A DNA stretch of 64,000 nucleotides. It comes from Cellulophaga fucicola. GTDB lineage: Bacteria > Bacteroidota > Bacteroidia > Flavobacteriales > Flavobacteriaceae. The stretch spans positions 992,001 through 1,056,000 of the forward strand of contig NZ_FPIY01000001.1 in NCBI RefSeq assembly GCF_900119145.1, in the 5' to 3' direction. A program made the position numbers and the translations under genes. Numbering within the stretch: position 1 is the first letter of the stretch; each line of letters starts with the position of its first letter. Shown piece after piece: positions 36,415-45,890 of this stretch. Under the pieces are notes generated by a model, which saw only the letters and a program-made list of their open reading frames with translations, did not search any database and was not told where the DNA came from.

Positions 36415-36443
36415 AATAAAGCACCGAAACACGGTGCTTTATT
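36415..36443 (-). terminator. intrinsic terminator of the T9SS-associated operon
   Basis: A 12-bp perfect stem (AATAAAGCACCG / CGGTGCTTTATT) with a 5-nt loop, 29 nt after the stop of the OmpA-type gene on the minus strand. A-T pairs in the outer stem give the U-rich 3' end. Confidence 0.7.
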
Positions 36444-36471
36444 AAAGATTTGGGGGAAACTATACGTATTT

Positions 36472-38388
36472 TTATTTCGCAACAATTATAAAGTCAGATC
36501 TTCTATTAATTAAATGTTCTTGTTCAGAACACTTAACACCGTTGCTACATTTATTTTTAAGTCTTAATTCGCCAAAACCGTTGGCGCTTTCTATACGGTC
36601 TATATCTATTCCTTTAGACACTAAATACCTTCTGGTAGATTTTGCTCTATCATCAGACAATTCTAAATTATAAGCATCTTTACCTCTAGAATCTGTATGC
36701 GATTCTATTTTTATTTTAGTATCTGGAAATTCTCTTAATACAAAAAGTACTTTTTCTAGTTCTATCTCTGCTCTTGGTGTAATATTAGATTTATCGTAAT
36801 CAAAATAAATAGGTTCTACATTTATCTTTTCTACATTATCTTCTTTAACTATTAAGCTCTCAAAAGGAGTTAAATACACCTTATTGTTAAAAGATGGCTC
36901 TTCAGGGTTTTCTTTAGTTGTAATGGTAACCGTTTTTTTAGAGTACTTATCTTTAGCAAAAACTATTTTACTGGTATTATTACACGGTAAAACAAAATTG
37001 TAATAGCCATTTGTATCTGTTTTACTGTTTTGCAGTAATTTATCATCCTCATCATAAATAGCAACAGTAACTCTCTCTAATGGTTCTTTAGTAATATCAT
37101 TATAAACATTTCCAGAATATTCTAAACAGTTTATAGGTTTTGCTCCTTCAAAATGATAAATATCATCATCTCCCATACCGCCATAACGGTTAGACGCTAT
37201 GTAACCACTGGTAGATGCCATTTCTCTGATAAATGAAAAATCGTCCATATTACTATTTATAGGCTCTCCCATATTTAGTGGCAATGAATATTCTCCTTTA
37301 GGTAAAATTTTAGAAGCAAAAATATCTAAACCACCTAAACCATAATGTCCGTCTGATGAAAAATACAGTTCTTCTTTATCTACAAAAGGAAACATTTCTC
37401 TTCCTCTGGTATTTACAGTAGGCCCTAAATTCTCTGGTTTAGAAACAACATCTCCAGAAGCAGATAGTTCTACCACATAAATATCACTATCTCCATAACC
37501 ACCATCCATATTAGAGGTAAAGTATAAAGACTTACCATCTGCGCTCAATGCAGGGTGTCCGCAAGAATAATTTTTACTATTAAAACTTAAAGACATTACA
37601 TTTATAAGCTTATTATCTGCTATTGTTCCTTTTAATATTTGCATATTAGACAGGCCATCTGCATTGGCATTAAGTTTGTTTTTTTTGATAAAATTACGTG
37701 TAAAATATACAGTTCTTCCATCATTAGAAATAGCAATTGTTGCATCATGGAAAGTAGATTCCATATTCTCTAAAAACTTTTCTGGAACAAAATCTTCTTG
37801 CTTAGGATTTGTAAAATACAAGTCTAAATATGGCTGCTTGTTCCAAGGATATAATTTGCTAGATTTAACTGTATCTCTTGCAGATGCAAAAACTAAACCT
37901 CTAGAATACATTGCAGGTGCAAAATCTGACTTTTGACTATTAAAAGGCATATTTTTAATAGTGTATTTTGGTTTTGTCTTAGAGATACTATCTAAATACG
38001 CCTTTTGCAACATAATCATTTTTAGCTTTGTTGGGTTGGTGTAGTACTCTTTTAAAAGCTCATCTGCTTTTTCTACTTGCATACTAGCTTTTAAGCTTTG
38101 CACCAATTTTATGAGGTTGCTCTCTCCTATTTGTTTTCCTTTTATTGCATACAACTTACTGTACCATTGTTCTGCATTTTGATAATCGTTTATATTAAAA
38201 TAACTATCTGCTAAATGCTGAATAACGTCTAACGATGGTTTCTTTTTTTCTGACGCTATACTTGTGTAAACTTTAATAGCTTCACTAAATTTAAAATCAT
38301 CAAAGAAATCGTTTGCTCTCTCTTCTTTACTTTGTGCTACAGATAATGAAGCAAAAAGTATACTTAAAATGAATAAACTTTTTTTCAT
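36472..38388 (-). CDS. PorE-like OmpA-family lipo/outer membrane protein (TPR, PD40 propeller, CRD, OmpA)
   Basis: The frame opens at 38445, but the ATG at 38388 gives a proper signal peptide (MKKSLFILSILFASLSVAQS) and lies 10 nt after the PorP gene; the protein is 638 residues. Order of domains: TPR helices (about residues 15-120), WD40-like PD40 propeller (about 140-400; SADGKSLYFTSNMDGGYGDSD), carboxypeptidase-regulatory-like domain (about 410-490), OmpA C-terminal peptidoglycan-binding domain (about 520-635; IESHTDSRGKDAYNLELSDDRA). That is the architecture of PorE of the type IX secretion system, which ties the secretion complex to peptidoglycan. In Flavobacteria several such genes accompany PorP/SprF and type B CTD proteins, so it may serve one substrate only. 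Confidence 0.85.
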   Translation of the reverse strand: MKKSLFILSILFASLSVAQSKEERANDFFDDFKFSEAIKVYTSIASEKKKPSLDVIQHLADSYFNINDYQNAEQWYSKLYAIKGKQIGESNLIKLVQSLKASMQVEKADELLKEYYTNPTKLKMIMLQKAYLDSISKTKPKYTIKNMPFNSQKSDFAPAMYSRGLVFASARDTVKSSKLYPWNKQPYLDLYFTNPKQEDFVPEKFLENMESTFHDATIAISNDGRTVYFTRNFIKKNKLNANADGLSNMQILKGTIADNKLINVMSLSFNSKNYSCGHPALSADGKSLYFTSNMDGGYGDSDIYVVELSASGDVVSKPENLGPTVNTRGREMFPFVDKEELYFSSDGHYGLGGLDIFASKILPKGEYSLPLNMGEPINSNMDDFSFIREMASTSGYIASNRYGGMGDDDIYHFEGAKPINCLEYSGNVYNDITKEPLERVTVAIYDEDDKLLQNSKTDTNGYYNFVLPCNNTSKIVFAKDKYSKKTVTITTKENPEEPSFNNKVYLTPFESLIVKEDNVEKINVEPIYFDYDKSNITPRAEIELEKVLFVLREFPDTKIKIESHTDSRGKDAYNLELSDDRAKSTRRYLVSKGIDIDRIESANGFGELRLKNKCSNGVKCSEQEHLINRRSDFIIVAK

Positions 38389-38398
38389 ATCTATATTT

Positions 38399-39322
38399 TT
38401 AAAAGAATCTTGGTGATAGTGCTCTCTTTTTTGAATTGAAAACACTGTACTTTAAAATAATCTCATGAGAACCGTTATTGTAGTCTCCTAAATCTGTTAA
38501 AGAATAATCGTAAGCATAGCCTAAGAACAACTCTTTAGTGATATGAAAACCTGCTAACGCACTAACTGCATCATCATAACGATATGCTGCTCCTAAACTA
38601 AATTTTTCATTTATTAGAAAATTTCCAGAAACATCTACTGTTACTGGTGCTCCAGATACGTGTTTAGTTAATATAGATGGTTTAAACTTTAAGTTTCTAG
38701 ACAAATCAAAAACATAACCAGCCATAGCATAATATTGACTTTTACGGTCTGTTACTATATCATCCTTATCATTATAGATTTCAGAATTAAAAAGGTTTTG
38801 CGTAGATAAACCTGCATACCATTTTGTACCATACATAAAAGCTCCTATTCCTAAAACAGGACGTACATCTTTATTGTTCTGGTTAAAAATTGGATCTAAA
38901 TTATTTGAATAACTACCCTTAGACCAATCTATGTTTAAAATATCTAAACCGGCATTTAAACCTAAAGATAATTTTGTTGTGTAACCTAACGGAAGCTCAT
39001 AAGCAAAGTTAGCATTAACTACTATGTTGTTAGATGCTCCTAGTTTATCATTAACAGCACTTAAGCCTACTCCTATTCTCTCCTTTAATTTTCCTTGTAT
39101 AGAAAAAGACTGACTCGTTGGTGCACCATCTAAACCAACCCATTGTGAGCGGTGTAATAATGTTGCTTCTAATTTGCCTCCTGTTCCTGTATACCCAGAG
39201 TTTAACGTCATTGTATTATACATATATTGAGTATACTGCGGGGCTTGCTGTGCATTGACTATACTTATACTGCATAGTATAACTACTAGCACTAAATGCT
39301 TTATATTTTTGGTTAAGTTCAT
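38399..39322 (-). CDS. PorP/SprF family type IX secretion outer membrane protein
   Basis: A 307-residue protein with a signal peptide (to about residue 24, IVNAQQ) and the family's opening APQYTQYMYNTMTLNSGYTGTGGKLEATLLHRSQWVGLDGAP. It is a 14-strand-type outer membrane barrel related to PorP and SprF. In Flavobacterium johnsoniae, SprF-like proteins are needed to secrete or attach the type B CTD protein encoded next to them. The 1005-residue CHU_C protein gene lies 36 nt upstream, and the PorE-like gene 10 nt downstream. Confidence 0.9.
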   Translation of the reverse strand: MNLTKNIKHLVLVVILCSISIVNAQQAPQYTQYMYNTMTLNSGYTGTGGKLEATLLHRSQWVGLDGAPTSQSFSIQGKLKERIGVGLSAVNDKLGASNNIVVNANFAYELPLGYTTKLSLGLNAGLDILNIDWSKGSYSNNLDPIFNQNNKDVRPVLGIGAFMYGTKWYAGLSTQNLFNSEIYNDKDDIVTDRKSQYYAMAGYVFDLSRNLKFKPSILTKHVSGAPVTVDVSGNFLINEKFSLGAAYRYDDAVSALAGFHITKELFLGYAYDYSLTDLGDYNNGSHEIILKYSVFNSKKRALSPRFF

Positions 39323-39358
39323 TTTAATATTAATTTGGGGTTGTCGTCTTGGTTAGGT

Positions 39359-42300
39359 TTATCTTGCTAATTGTATCCAGCCTTTTAAAGTTCTGTTTAG
39401 CTCTGGAATAGCAAGGGTATAATAATAGGTTCCTGAAGGTAAATGGTTTCCTTTACTTAACACACCATTTACGTTTGCAACACCATTCCAATCGTTTTTA
39501 TAATTAACAGTTTCAAAAACTCGGTTTCCGTTTCTGTTAAATATTTTTAATGTATTAGACGAGTAATCTTCAATACATTTAACTTCAAAAAAGTCGTTGT
39601 AACCATCATTATTTGGTGTAAACTCGTTGTAAACAAACAAACAAAACTCTTCACCTAAAACTTCTCCACAAGAAATTACAGCAACCTCTAGTGTGTTTTC
39701 TGTAGATGTGCAACCAGCTGCATTGTCATAAGAAACAACAACCGAAGTATTTTGTAGATCGTCCCAGGTAACAGTAATAAAACTATCTGTACTTGTACCT
39801 CCTTCTGTAATTGTACCGCCAGCAACTGTCCATACATAATTTTGCTTACCAGATTCTGTTGTATACATATAAGAATCTTCTAAACAAGCATCTTCAAAAA
39901 TACCAGTAATAGTTGCTACTTCTTGTTCTTCAACCAAAACAGTAACAGCTAACCTTGTTGTACTTTCACAACCGTTTTCTGTATTAGCAACATAGTATGT
40001 AGTGCCATCTACTAAAGCCGTAGAAGGATCTAACATTGTACCATCTGTAGCACTATCGTAAAAAATAACACTAGATTCGTTTACTTGTATGTCTGCTACA
40101 ACTGGATTATTAGCTACACAAAAAGTTTGAGTTTCATTTATTGTAGTTGGTGCAGGTGTATTTAAAATTGTAACCGTTACTGCTATACGTGGTAAAACAG
40201 ATAATGGAACATTTAACAGACCTACATAATATGTTCCTCCGTCTACTAAAGGAGCATTAACATCTAATTCTGCACTACCTAAAAGACTATCAAAAAACAA
40301 CACATTGTTTCCGTTTACGTCTAAATCTAGTAGTGTTACATCATCTGAAGCACAAAAAACCTGATTTAAATTATCTAGTATAAAATCTGGAATTACAACA
40401 GTAATATCATCTGTACTAGTACAAAGTCCGCCTGAAATAAAAGCCTCTAAAATATTATCTATGTCTGATAAAAGGTTAATACCATCTACAGCTACACTAA
40501 AATCTAAATTAGCATCTAGTATACCTGTGTAAGTTTCTCCATTTACTGCTAAAGTAATCTCATCTCCTGGAGATGCATCACCCGTTACAGAACCAGTTAC
40601 ATTTGTTGCTGGATTACCTTGAAAAATACTAATTAAGCTAGGTAGGTTAATAACAGAATCTAAAGTAACACTTACTGCATCTGTAGAGTCTACAATAGTT
40701 ACAGGTACAGCTTTTACATCTCCAGGTGCGTTTGTACAACCAGCAGCAGTGTCTGTAGCACCTACATAAAATGTATAAGGACTATTAACTTCTGTTAAAC
40801 CACTAACAGTTAGTACACCGTTAGCGTCTATGTTATATGTTGCTCCGTCTAAAACCATACCATCTGTAATAGGCATAGTTTCATTAGCGTCTAAAAACCA
40901 ATTAAAAGTTAAATTATTAGAACTAGAAGGAACTAAAACAACATTGTTTTGTGAACAAATAGGATTATCGTTACCAACTACAGTTATATCTGTAGCTGTT
41001 GGTATTGCTGCTACTGTTACAGGAACTTCTACTCTAGGTGATTCTTCTGTACAACCAATATGCGCAGCTGCAACATAATAAGTTTGATCTGCATTTAAAA
41101 CGGGTGTAGTGTAAGGATCTCCAGAGTTTACGGTTGCAAGTAAATTACCTCCAGTTTCTGCATCATACCAACGTAGCTCTGTTGCTGTACCGTTAGACTC
41201 TGCTATTAAATCTACTGTAGAACCACTACATATATTTACATCTGTAGATGACGCAGCAAGCTCTGGCTGTTCTGGAGCTCTAAAAATATCATAAATACGT
41301 AACTGCTGACCAACAGCTACATTTAATAACGATTCTAAATTTACGGTAACTCGGTCTACAGCTCCTCCTGGATTAAAAGCAACAATTGCATTATCTCCGT
41401 TTTCTAACAGACCTAATAAGTCTACATCTAATAAACTAGATAAATCTCCAGAGAAAACATTTTGCACACCATTTCTAGCGCTTACGTCTACATTGTTTAG
41501 TAAACCTACATTTATTAATGAAGGATCTGCACCTAAAATAATATAAACATTATCATTGGGGTCTGAATCCGTATCATAATATACCGTTTGTTGCATATTA
41601 GCAGCAACACCAATAATACCTAATCCTAATTCAGAATACGTAGTTGGGTCACCATCTATTGCTAAATGTGGATCTTTTACTCCTGCGCCTCCAAGATCTA
41701 ATAGATCTAAAGAAACACCATTACCACTAAAAGAAGTGTAACTTGGTAAGCCACAAGCACCAGCGCCTGTAGTATAATACGTTTCGTAAACACCAAGTTC
41801 TCTAGTATTGCCTAAGCCTATTAAAGAACCCATTCTGTTTTCTATACGTATTCTATTGTATTCTTGTTCTGGGGTTACTGCTAAAAAATAATCGTTGTTT
41901 TTATCTGTTACTACGCGTACATCATCTGTAGAGAATCCGTTTACAGCATTAGATTGTTTTTCTAAAACAGTAACAGCATCATTTTGTGCTAGTACAGAAA
42001 ATTCCTGATTTCCTAGAAGTAGAATACCTGTAATTTCTGATAACAAACCACCTAAACTACCACCTAATAAACTAGGTAATAGATCATCTTCTGTTTCAAT
42101 TTTTGTAAAACTAGTAGTGTTGGCTGGTAAATTTGCAGGATACTCTAGATCTAAGTGACCACTGTAAGCTCCTATACCTGCAAGAACACCAGATCCTGCA
42201 TTAATGTCCGCTTTAGTGACTAAATCACCATCAACTGCATTAGTTGCGTTATCTACTCTACTCTCATTTGCAACTACAGTTGCATACGTTTTTGTTTGTG

Positions 42301-42376
42301 CCTTTAAATTTGTGGCAAATATGAGGACTATTGCTACAAAAATGAATTTAATTTTTTGGGGTAAAATTAGTTCCAT
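39359..42376 (-). CDS. large secreted surface protein with Ig-like domains and T9SS type B (CHU_C) C-terminus
   Basis: A 1005-residue protein with a signal peptide (cleavage about residue 26, NLKAQT). The N-terminal 350 residues (with TFSKIETEDDLLP-type and repeated LLGLL stretches) are of unknown fold. An Ig-like CHU-type domain begins near APEQPELAASSTDVNICSGS (about 370-455), followed by repeated Cys-bearing modules. The last 90 residues hold CLFVYNEFTPNNDGYNDFFEVKCIE ... GTYYYTLAIPELNRTLKGWIQLAR, a gliding-motility-associated type B CTD that marks it for type IX secretion. A surface adhesin or scaffold is the likely role; its ligand is unknown. Confidence 0.9.
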   Translation of the reverse strand: MELILPQKIKFIFVAIVLIFATNLKAQTKTYATVVANESRVDNATNAVDGDLVTKADINAGSGVLAGIGAYSGHLDLEYPANLPANTTSFTKIETEDDLLPSLLGGSLGGLLSEITGILLLGNQEFSVLAQNDAVTVLEKQSNAVNGFSTDDVRVVTDKNNDYFLAVTPEQEYNRIRIENRMGSLIGLGNTRELGVYETYYTTGAGACGLPSYTSFSGNGVSLDLLDLGGAGVKDPHLAIDGDPTTYSELGLGIIGVAANMQQTVYYDTDSDPNDNVYIILGADPSLINVGLLNNVDVSARNGVQNVFSGDLSSLLDVDLLGLLENGDNAIVAFNPGGAVDRVTVNLESLLNVAVGQQLRIYDIFRAPEQPELAASSTDVNICSGSTVDLIAESNGTATELRWYDAETGGNLLATVNSGDPYTTPVLNADQTYYVAAAHIGCTEESPRVEVPVTVAAIPTATDITVVGNDNPICSQNNVVLVPSSSNNLTFNWFLDANETMPITDGMVLDGATYNIDANGVLTVSGLTEVNSPYTFYVGATDTAAGCTNAPGDVKAVPVTIVDSTDAVSVTLDSVINLPSLISIFQGNPATNVTGSVTGDASPGDEITLAVNGETYTGILDANLDFSVAVDGINLLSDIDNILEAFISGGLCTSTDDITVVIPDFILDNLNQVFCASDDVTLLDLDVNGNNVLFFDSLLGSAELDVNAPLVDGGTYYVGLLNVPLSVLPRIAVTVTILNTPAPTTINETQTFCVANNPVVADIQVNESSVIFYDSATDGTMLDPSTALVDGTTYYVANTENGCESTTRLAVTVLVEEQEVATITGIFEDACLEDSYMYTTESGKQNYVWTVAGGTITEGGTSTDSFITVTWDDLQNTSVVVSYDNAAGCTSTENTLEVAVISCGEVLGEEFCLFVYNEFTPNNDGYNDFFEVKCIEDYSSNTLKIFNRNGNRVFETVNYKNDWNGVANVNGVLSKGNHLPSGTYYYTLAIPELNRTLKGWIQLAR

Positions 42377-42459
42377 ACAGTATAATTTTGGTTAAGTAAT
42401 AATTTGGTACTTTTATAACGTAACCTTTGCTATACGTATTTTCCACTTATTGCATTTAC

Positions 42460-42493
42460 TCGACGAAATACACCCCATTTCGATGAAATACAC
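42460..42493. promoter_or_regulatory. 14-bp direct repeats upstream of the T9SS operon
   Basis: TCGACGAAATACAC (42460-42473) and TCGATGAAATACAC (42480-42493) differ at one base and are exactly 20 bp apart. They lie about 85-120 nt before the ATG at 42376. Spacing of two turns of helix on one face suggests a dimeric regulator that binds direct repeats, as LytTR proteins do. Confidence 0.6.
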
Positions 42494-42589
42494 ATAATTT
42501 TAAGACTTTGAAGATAATTTAGCTATTCAAAACTTTTATTAATAATAACGCAATGTTTTAAAAATTAACTATTTATATGTTTTTGTAAC

Positions 42590-42633
42590 AAAAAAAACTC
42601 TTTTAAAACAATAAACATTGCTTTAAAAGAGTT
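42590..42633 (-). terminator. intrinsic terminator of the CAP-domain gene
   Basis: A long stem (AACTCTTTTAAA ... TTTAAAAGAGTT, with an inner CAAT/ATTG pair and one mismatch) followed on the minus strand by a run of U (A run at 42590-42597 on plus). The rest of the 290-nt gap between 42376 and 42667 holds the direct repeats at 42460. Confidence 0.85.
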
Positions 42634-42666
42634 GTCAAAAAGAGGTTTTTTTAATCTAAAAAAATC

Positions 42667-43164
42667 TTATTTGTAATATAATTGTGTAAAGTATAATTTA
42701 CCGTTTTCATCTGCTTTAATATTAATAGCAGTATAAGTAAAATCACCTTCCATTACTTTCTTATGTGTTGGACTATTAATCCAAGCTTTAACAACACCAT
42801 TTGCAGTTTTAAAATCTTTAGCTAAATTCTCTGATACAAAATCTGCATTTGCCTCTACAGCTAAATTAGATGCACGTAAATTAAAGTTATCGTGGCTAAT
42901 TTTACCTTCCTCAATCATATAACTATTATGCTCTGCTGCAAAGTTGTATGCTACTTTACCATATTCTAAAGTATTTAAACCTTGAGATGCTCTGTACTCG
43001 TTAACTAACTCTATAACTTCATTTTCTAAATCACTAGATGTATTAACCTGTGCATATATTGCATCTTCTTGCTCAATACTTTCTGTAGTACAAGAAGTCA
43101 TTGTGATAAATAAAGCTAATAATCCTAAAGTTAAAAAATTAAATTTTGACATCGTAATAAACAT
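42667..43164 (-). CDS. CAP (SCP/TAPS) domain lipoprotein
   Basis: A 165-residue protein; the ATG at 43152 (MSKFNFLT) is also plausible. A lipobox TMTSC marks a lipoprotein. The CAP domain covers about residues 45-165: VIELVNEYRASQGLNTLEYG, AAEHNSYMIEEGKISHDNF, ENLAK and AWINSPTHKKVMEGDFTYTAINI, including the two His residues (AEH, SH) typical of the CAP cavity. Bacterial CAP proteins of this type (YkwD-like) have uncertain function. A good minus-strand promoter and a strong terminator bracket it, so it is a single-gene unit. Confidence 0.88.
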   Translation of the reverse strand: MFITMSKFNFLTLGLLALFITMTSCTTESIEQEDAIYAQVNTSSDLENEVIELVNEYRASQGLNTLEYGKVAYNFAAEHNSYMIEEGKISHDNFNLRASNLAVEANADFVSENLAKDFKTANGVVKAWINSPTHKKVMEGDFTYTAINIKADENGKLYFTQLYYK

Positions 43165-43183
43165 TTGTAGGTTAATTCTGGGA

Positions 43184-43217
43184 CAAAGTTACCACGGATA
43201 AAAAGCTAAATATTCAA
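43184..43217 (-). promoter_or_regulatory. Bacteroidota-type promoter of the CAP gene
   Basis: On the minus strand the -7 box is TAACTTTG (43184-43191 on plus), with a CTTG -33-like element 23 bp further upstream (43215-43218). The start of transcription would be about 13 nt before the ATG at 43164 or 25 nt before the one at 43152. Confidence 0.5.
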
Positions 43218-43440
43218 GAATCAATTGAATGGATCCTTTTGAACGTTGAAATGCAAAAAAGTGTCCATTAGACCGTTTTAAAAAAAACAGAGAAAATTTT
43301 TCAACCTAGAAACGTGCAGATTATCTAGGGTTAGTCATATTTTATCAATCTATAAAAAAGTTAAAAGGAGAATACATTTTTGTTCTACATACTTATTTAG
43401 CTACTTTTAGTTTTTAACTTCAACAATAAAATAAATAACT

Positions 43441-44946
43441 ATGAAAAAGTTGTTCCTTGTAAAAGCTTGTTTACTTACTACCTTTATATGTATCACACAA
43501 AAAAGCATTAGTCAAGATTTAAAAATTGCTGTAGATACCACAGTAGTAACAAACCACTCTGCTACAATAAACAATACTAAACTTACCTATTCTGCCACTA
43601 CTGGTACACAACCAGTTTGGGATAAACAAGACAATGTGGTTGCTACTTTATTTTATACCTATTATAAAAGGACAAATGTTAACAAAGGAGAAGAACGCCC
43701 CTTGGTAATATCTTTTAATGGTGGTCCTGGATCTGCATCTGTTTGGATGCACATTGCTTATACTGGACCTAAAATTTTAAATATTGATGACGAGGGTTAC
43801 CCTGTACAACCTTATGGTATTAAAGATAATCCGTATTCTATTTTAGACGTAGCAGATATTGTTTACGTAAACCCTGTTAATACGGGTTACTCTAGAATGG
43901 TGGCCCAAAAAGAAGGGAAAATGCCAGACCGCAAACAGTTTTTTGGTATTAATGCAGATATTAAATACTTGGCTGCTTGGGTAAATACATTTGTTACACG
44001 TAATAATAGGTGGCAATCTCCTAAATATATTATTGGTGAAAGTTATGGCGGTACCCGCGTGTCTGGTTTAGCATTAGAACTGCAAGAGTCTCAATGGATG
44101 TATTTAAATGGTGTAATCATGGTATCACCAGCAGATTATAAAATATACAACGCAGACGGACCTTTATCTTCTGGTATAAACTTACCTTATTTTGCTGCTG
44201 CTGCTTGGCATCATAAAATGTTACCTGCTGCTTTACAACAAAAAGACTTGTTAGAGGTATTACCAGAAGTAGAACAATATACTATAGACAAGCTTATGCC
44301 TGCCATTGCAAGAGGTGGTTTTGTAACAGATGCCGAGAAGCAAGCTGTTGCAGAAAAAATGGCGTACTACTCTGGTATGTCTAAAAAAGCAATTTTAGAC
44401 CATAACTTAATGGTACCTACTTCTTTTTTCTGGAAAGATTTACTGCGCAATAAAAGCGGACATACTATTGGCCGTTTAGACTCTAGATATTTAGGTATAG
44501 ACAAAATGGCTGCTGGTACAAAGCCCGATTATAATGCAGAAATTACCTCATGGTTACACTCTTTTACACCTGCAATTAACTTTTACCTTAGAGAACACTT
44601 AAACTTTAAAACAGACCTTAAATACAATATGTTTGGTAATGTACACCCTTGGGACAATAGCAATAATAATGTTAGAGAAGGTTTGCGCAAAGCAATGGCA
44701 GAAAACCCATACCTAAAAGTATTGTACCAAACTGGTTATTATGATGGTGCCACAACCTACTTTACCTCTAAATATAGTATGTGGCAAACAGACCCTAGCG
44801 GAAAACTAAAAGACAGATTTACTTTTAAGGGCTACAGAAGCGGACATATGATGTACTTGCGTAAAGAAGATTTAAAATCTGCTAACCAAGATATAAGAGC
44901 TTTTATTAAAAACAGTGCTGCTAATGGTAAAGCAGCTAAGTATTAG
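43441..44946 (+). CDS. secreted S10 family serine carboxypeptidase
   Basis: A 501-residue protein with a signal peptide (to about residue 24, SISQD). The S10 fold is shown by the oxyanion-hole motif FNGGPGSASVWMH, the nucleophile Ser in GESYGGTR, an Asp in TGYYDGATTY and the His in GYRSGHMMY near the C-terminus. It trims C-terminal residues from peptides, probably in the periplasm. It starts 276 nt from the CAP gene; that gap contains the CAP promoter and a weak interrupted inverted repeat (AACCTAGA at 43302, TCTAGGGTT at 43325) but no gene. Its 3' side runs straight into a repeat element. Confidence 0.92.
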   Translation: MKKLFLVKACLLTTFICITQKSISQDLKIAVDTTVVTNHSATINNTKLTYSATTGTQPVWDKQDNVVATLFYTYYKRTNVNKGEERPLVISFNGGPGSASVWMHIAYTGPKILNIDDEGYPVQPYGIKDNPYSILDVADIVYVNPVNTGYSRMVAQKEGKMPDRKQFFGINADIKYLAAWVNTFVTRNNRWQSPKYIIGESYGGTRVSGLALELQESQWMYLNGVIMVSPADYKIYNADGPLSSGINLPYFAAAAWHHKMLPAALQQKDLLEVLPEVEQYTIDKLMPAIARGGFVTDAEKQAVAEKMAYYSGMSKKAILDHNLMVPTSFFWKDLLRNKSGHTIGRLDSRYLGIDKMAAGTKPDYNAEITSWLHSFTPAINFYLREHLNFKTDLKYNMFGNVHPWDNSNNNVREGLRKAMAENPYLKVLYQTGYYDGATTYFTSKYSMWQTDPSGKLKDRFTFKGYRSGHMMYLRKEDLKSANQDIRAFIKNSAANGKAAKY

Positions 44947-44984
44947 AGTTTGTAGTGATATTAAATAATTTTAGTTGGTTTAAC

Positions 44985-45020
44985 GGCACAAGCAAGATGC
45001 TTGCGCTAGCGGGGACTTTT
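44985..45020. repeat. REP-like element, single inverted half
   Basis: Reverse complement of the first half of the repeats at 45811 and 47157. It forms the hairpin CAAGCA-AGA-TGCTTG (44989-45003), followed by GCGCTAGCGGGGACTTTT. Compared with the other copies two base pairs of the stem differ, and both changes are compensated on the other side. Confidence 0.8.
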
Positions 45021-45024
45021 AAAT

Positions 45025-45801
45025 ATGATAACAATTAACGATAGAATTTCTGATAAATTAAAGAGTACTGATATTTGGATTCAACATATTAGTGATGATG
45101 AGAGAAATTTAAAGACAATGGGTTTGAATTTTAGATTCTTGGAGGTGGACTTAGCTGTCAAATCAATTAATGATAAAGATTATATGCAAAGTAAACTACA
45201 TTTCTATTTAGCATCACTTCTTGACAAAATGAGAGTTGAAAAATTTAATGATACATTATTTGATTTTGGACTTCCTTATATTGTCTACCCTATTTTGAGC
45301 GATAATGAAATTTTAATTGAGACGTATTCGAAATTAAGATATAATGCTTGGGGGCGAATGCCCAGTATGAATGAAAACGTGTTAAAAGGAAAAGATGCTG
45401 TTTGGTGTAATACAGTTCAATTTTTTATGGTTAATGATGTCCAAGGGATCGAAAGAAATCTAAATATCATTGAAACTTTAACGCTCTCTAAACTACCAAA
45501 TAATAAACAAGAATTAAAAATCGATTATGATTTTTATAAGGCTCTTTTTAACCAGGACAAAGGGAAATGTGAGGAACTTTTAGAGCATTTGGTAAGTCCT
45601 AAAATTCATAAGAAAAGAAATATTAATGATGTTTTAGCTCAATATGTTTCACAACCTGCATTAGGCTATGCAAAATTAGCTTGGCGTTTAGGTATTGAAG
45701 TTGAAGTTAACTCTCCGCTCATTCCAAAAGAAATATTACCAATTGAGCCTTTAGATAGTTATGAAATACCTTATAATTTTTTAAGACAAGAATCAATATA
45801 A
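45025..45801 (+). CDS. Imm49-like immunity protein
   Basis: A 258-residue soluble protein that fits the immunity protein 49 pattern: a helical middle part, and the C-terminal LGYAKLAWRLGIEVEVNSPLIPKEILP followed by PLDSYEIPYNFL, both features I associate with Imm49. Imm49 proteins protect against polymorphic toxins. No toxin gene adjoins it, so it is an orphan immunity gene, perhaps guarding against neighbours. It is enclosed by REP-like elements in opposite orientation (44985-45020 and 45811 on). Base composition is as AT-rich as its surroundings. Confidence 0.62.
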   Translation: MITINDRISDKLKSTDIWIQHISDDERNLKTMGLNFRFLEVDLAVKSINDKDYMQSKLHFYLASLLDKMRVEKFNDTLFDFGLPYIVYPILSDNEILIETYSKLRYNAWGRMPSMNENVLKGKDAVWCNTVQFFMVNDVQGIERNLNIIETLTLSKLPNNKQELKIDYDFYKALFNQDKGKCEELLEHLVSPKIHKKRNINDVLAQYVSQPALGYAKLAWRLGIEVEVNSPLIPKEILPIEPLDSYEIPYNFLRQESI

Positions 45802-45810
45802 AAACAAAAA

Positions 45811-45890
45811 TCCCCACTAGCGCGAGCGTCACGCTCGTGCCGTAAAGAGTAAGCAAACAAGAAAAATGCTTGCGCTAGCGGAGGACTTTT
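45811..45890. repeat. REPIN-like element: two REP halves in inverted orientation
   Basis: Forward half 45811-45842 (CCCCACTAGCG, hairpin CGAGCG-TCA-CGCTCG at 45823-45837), a spacer with AAAGAGTAAGCAAA, and an inverted half 45862-45890 ending TGCGCTAGCGGAGGAC. The GC-rich core stands out from its AT-rich setting. The same layout recurs at 47157. Confidence 0.85.
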
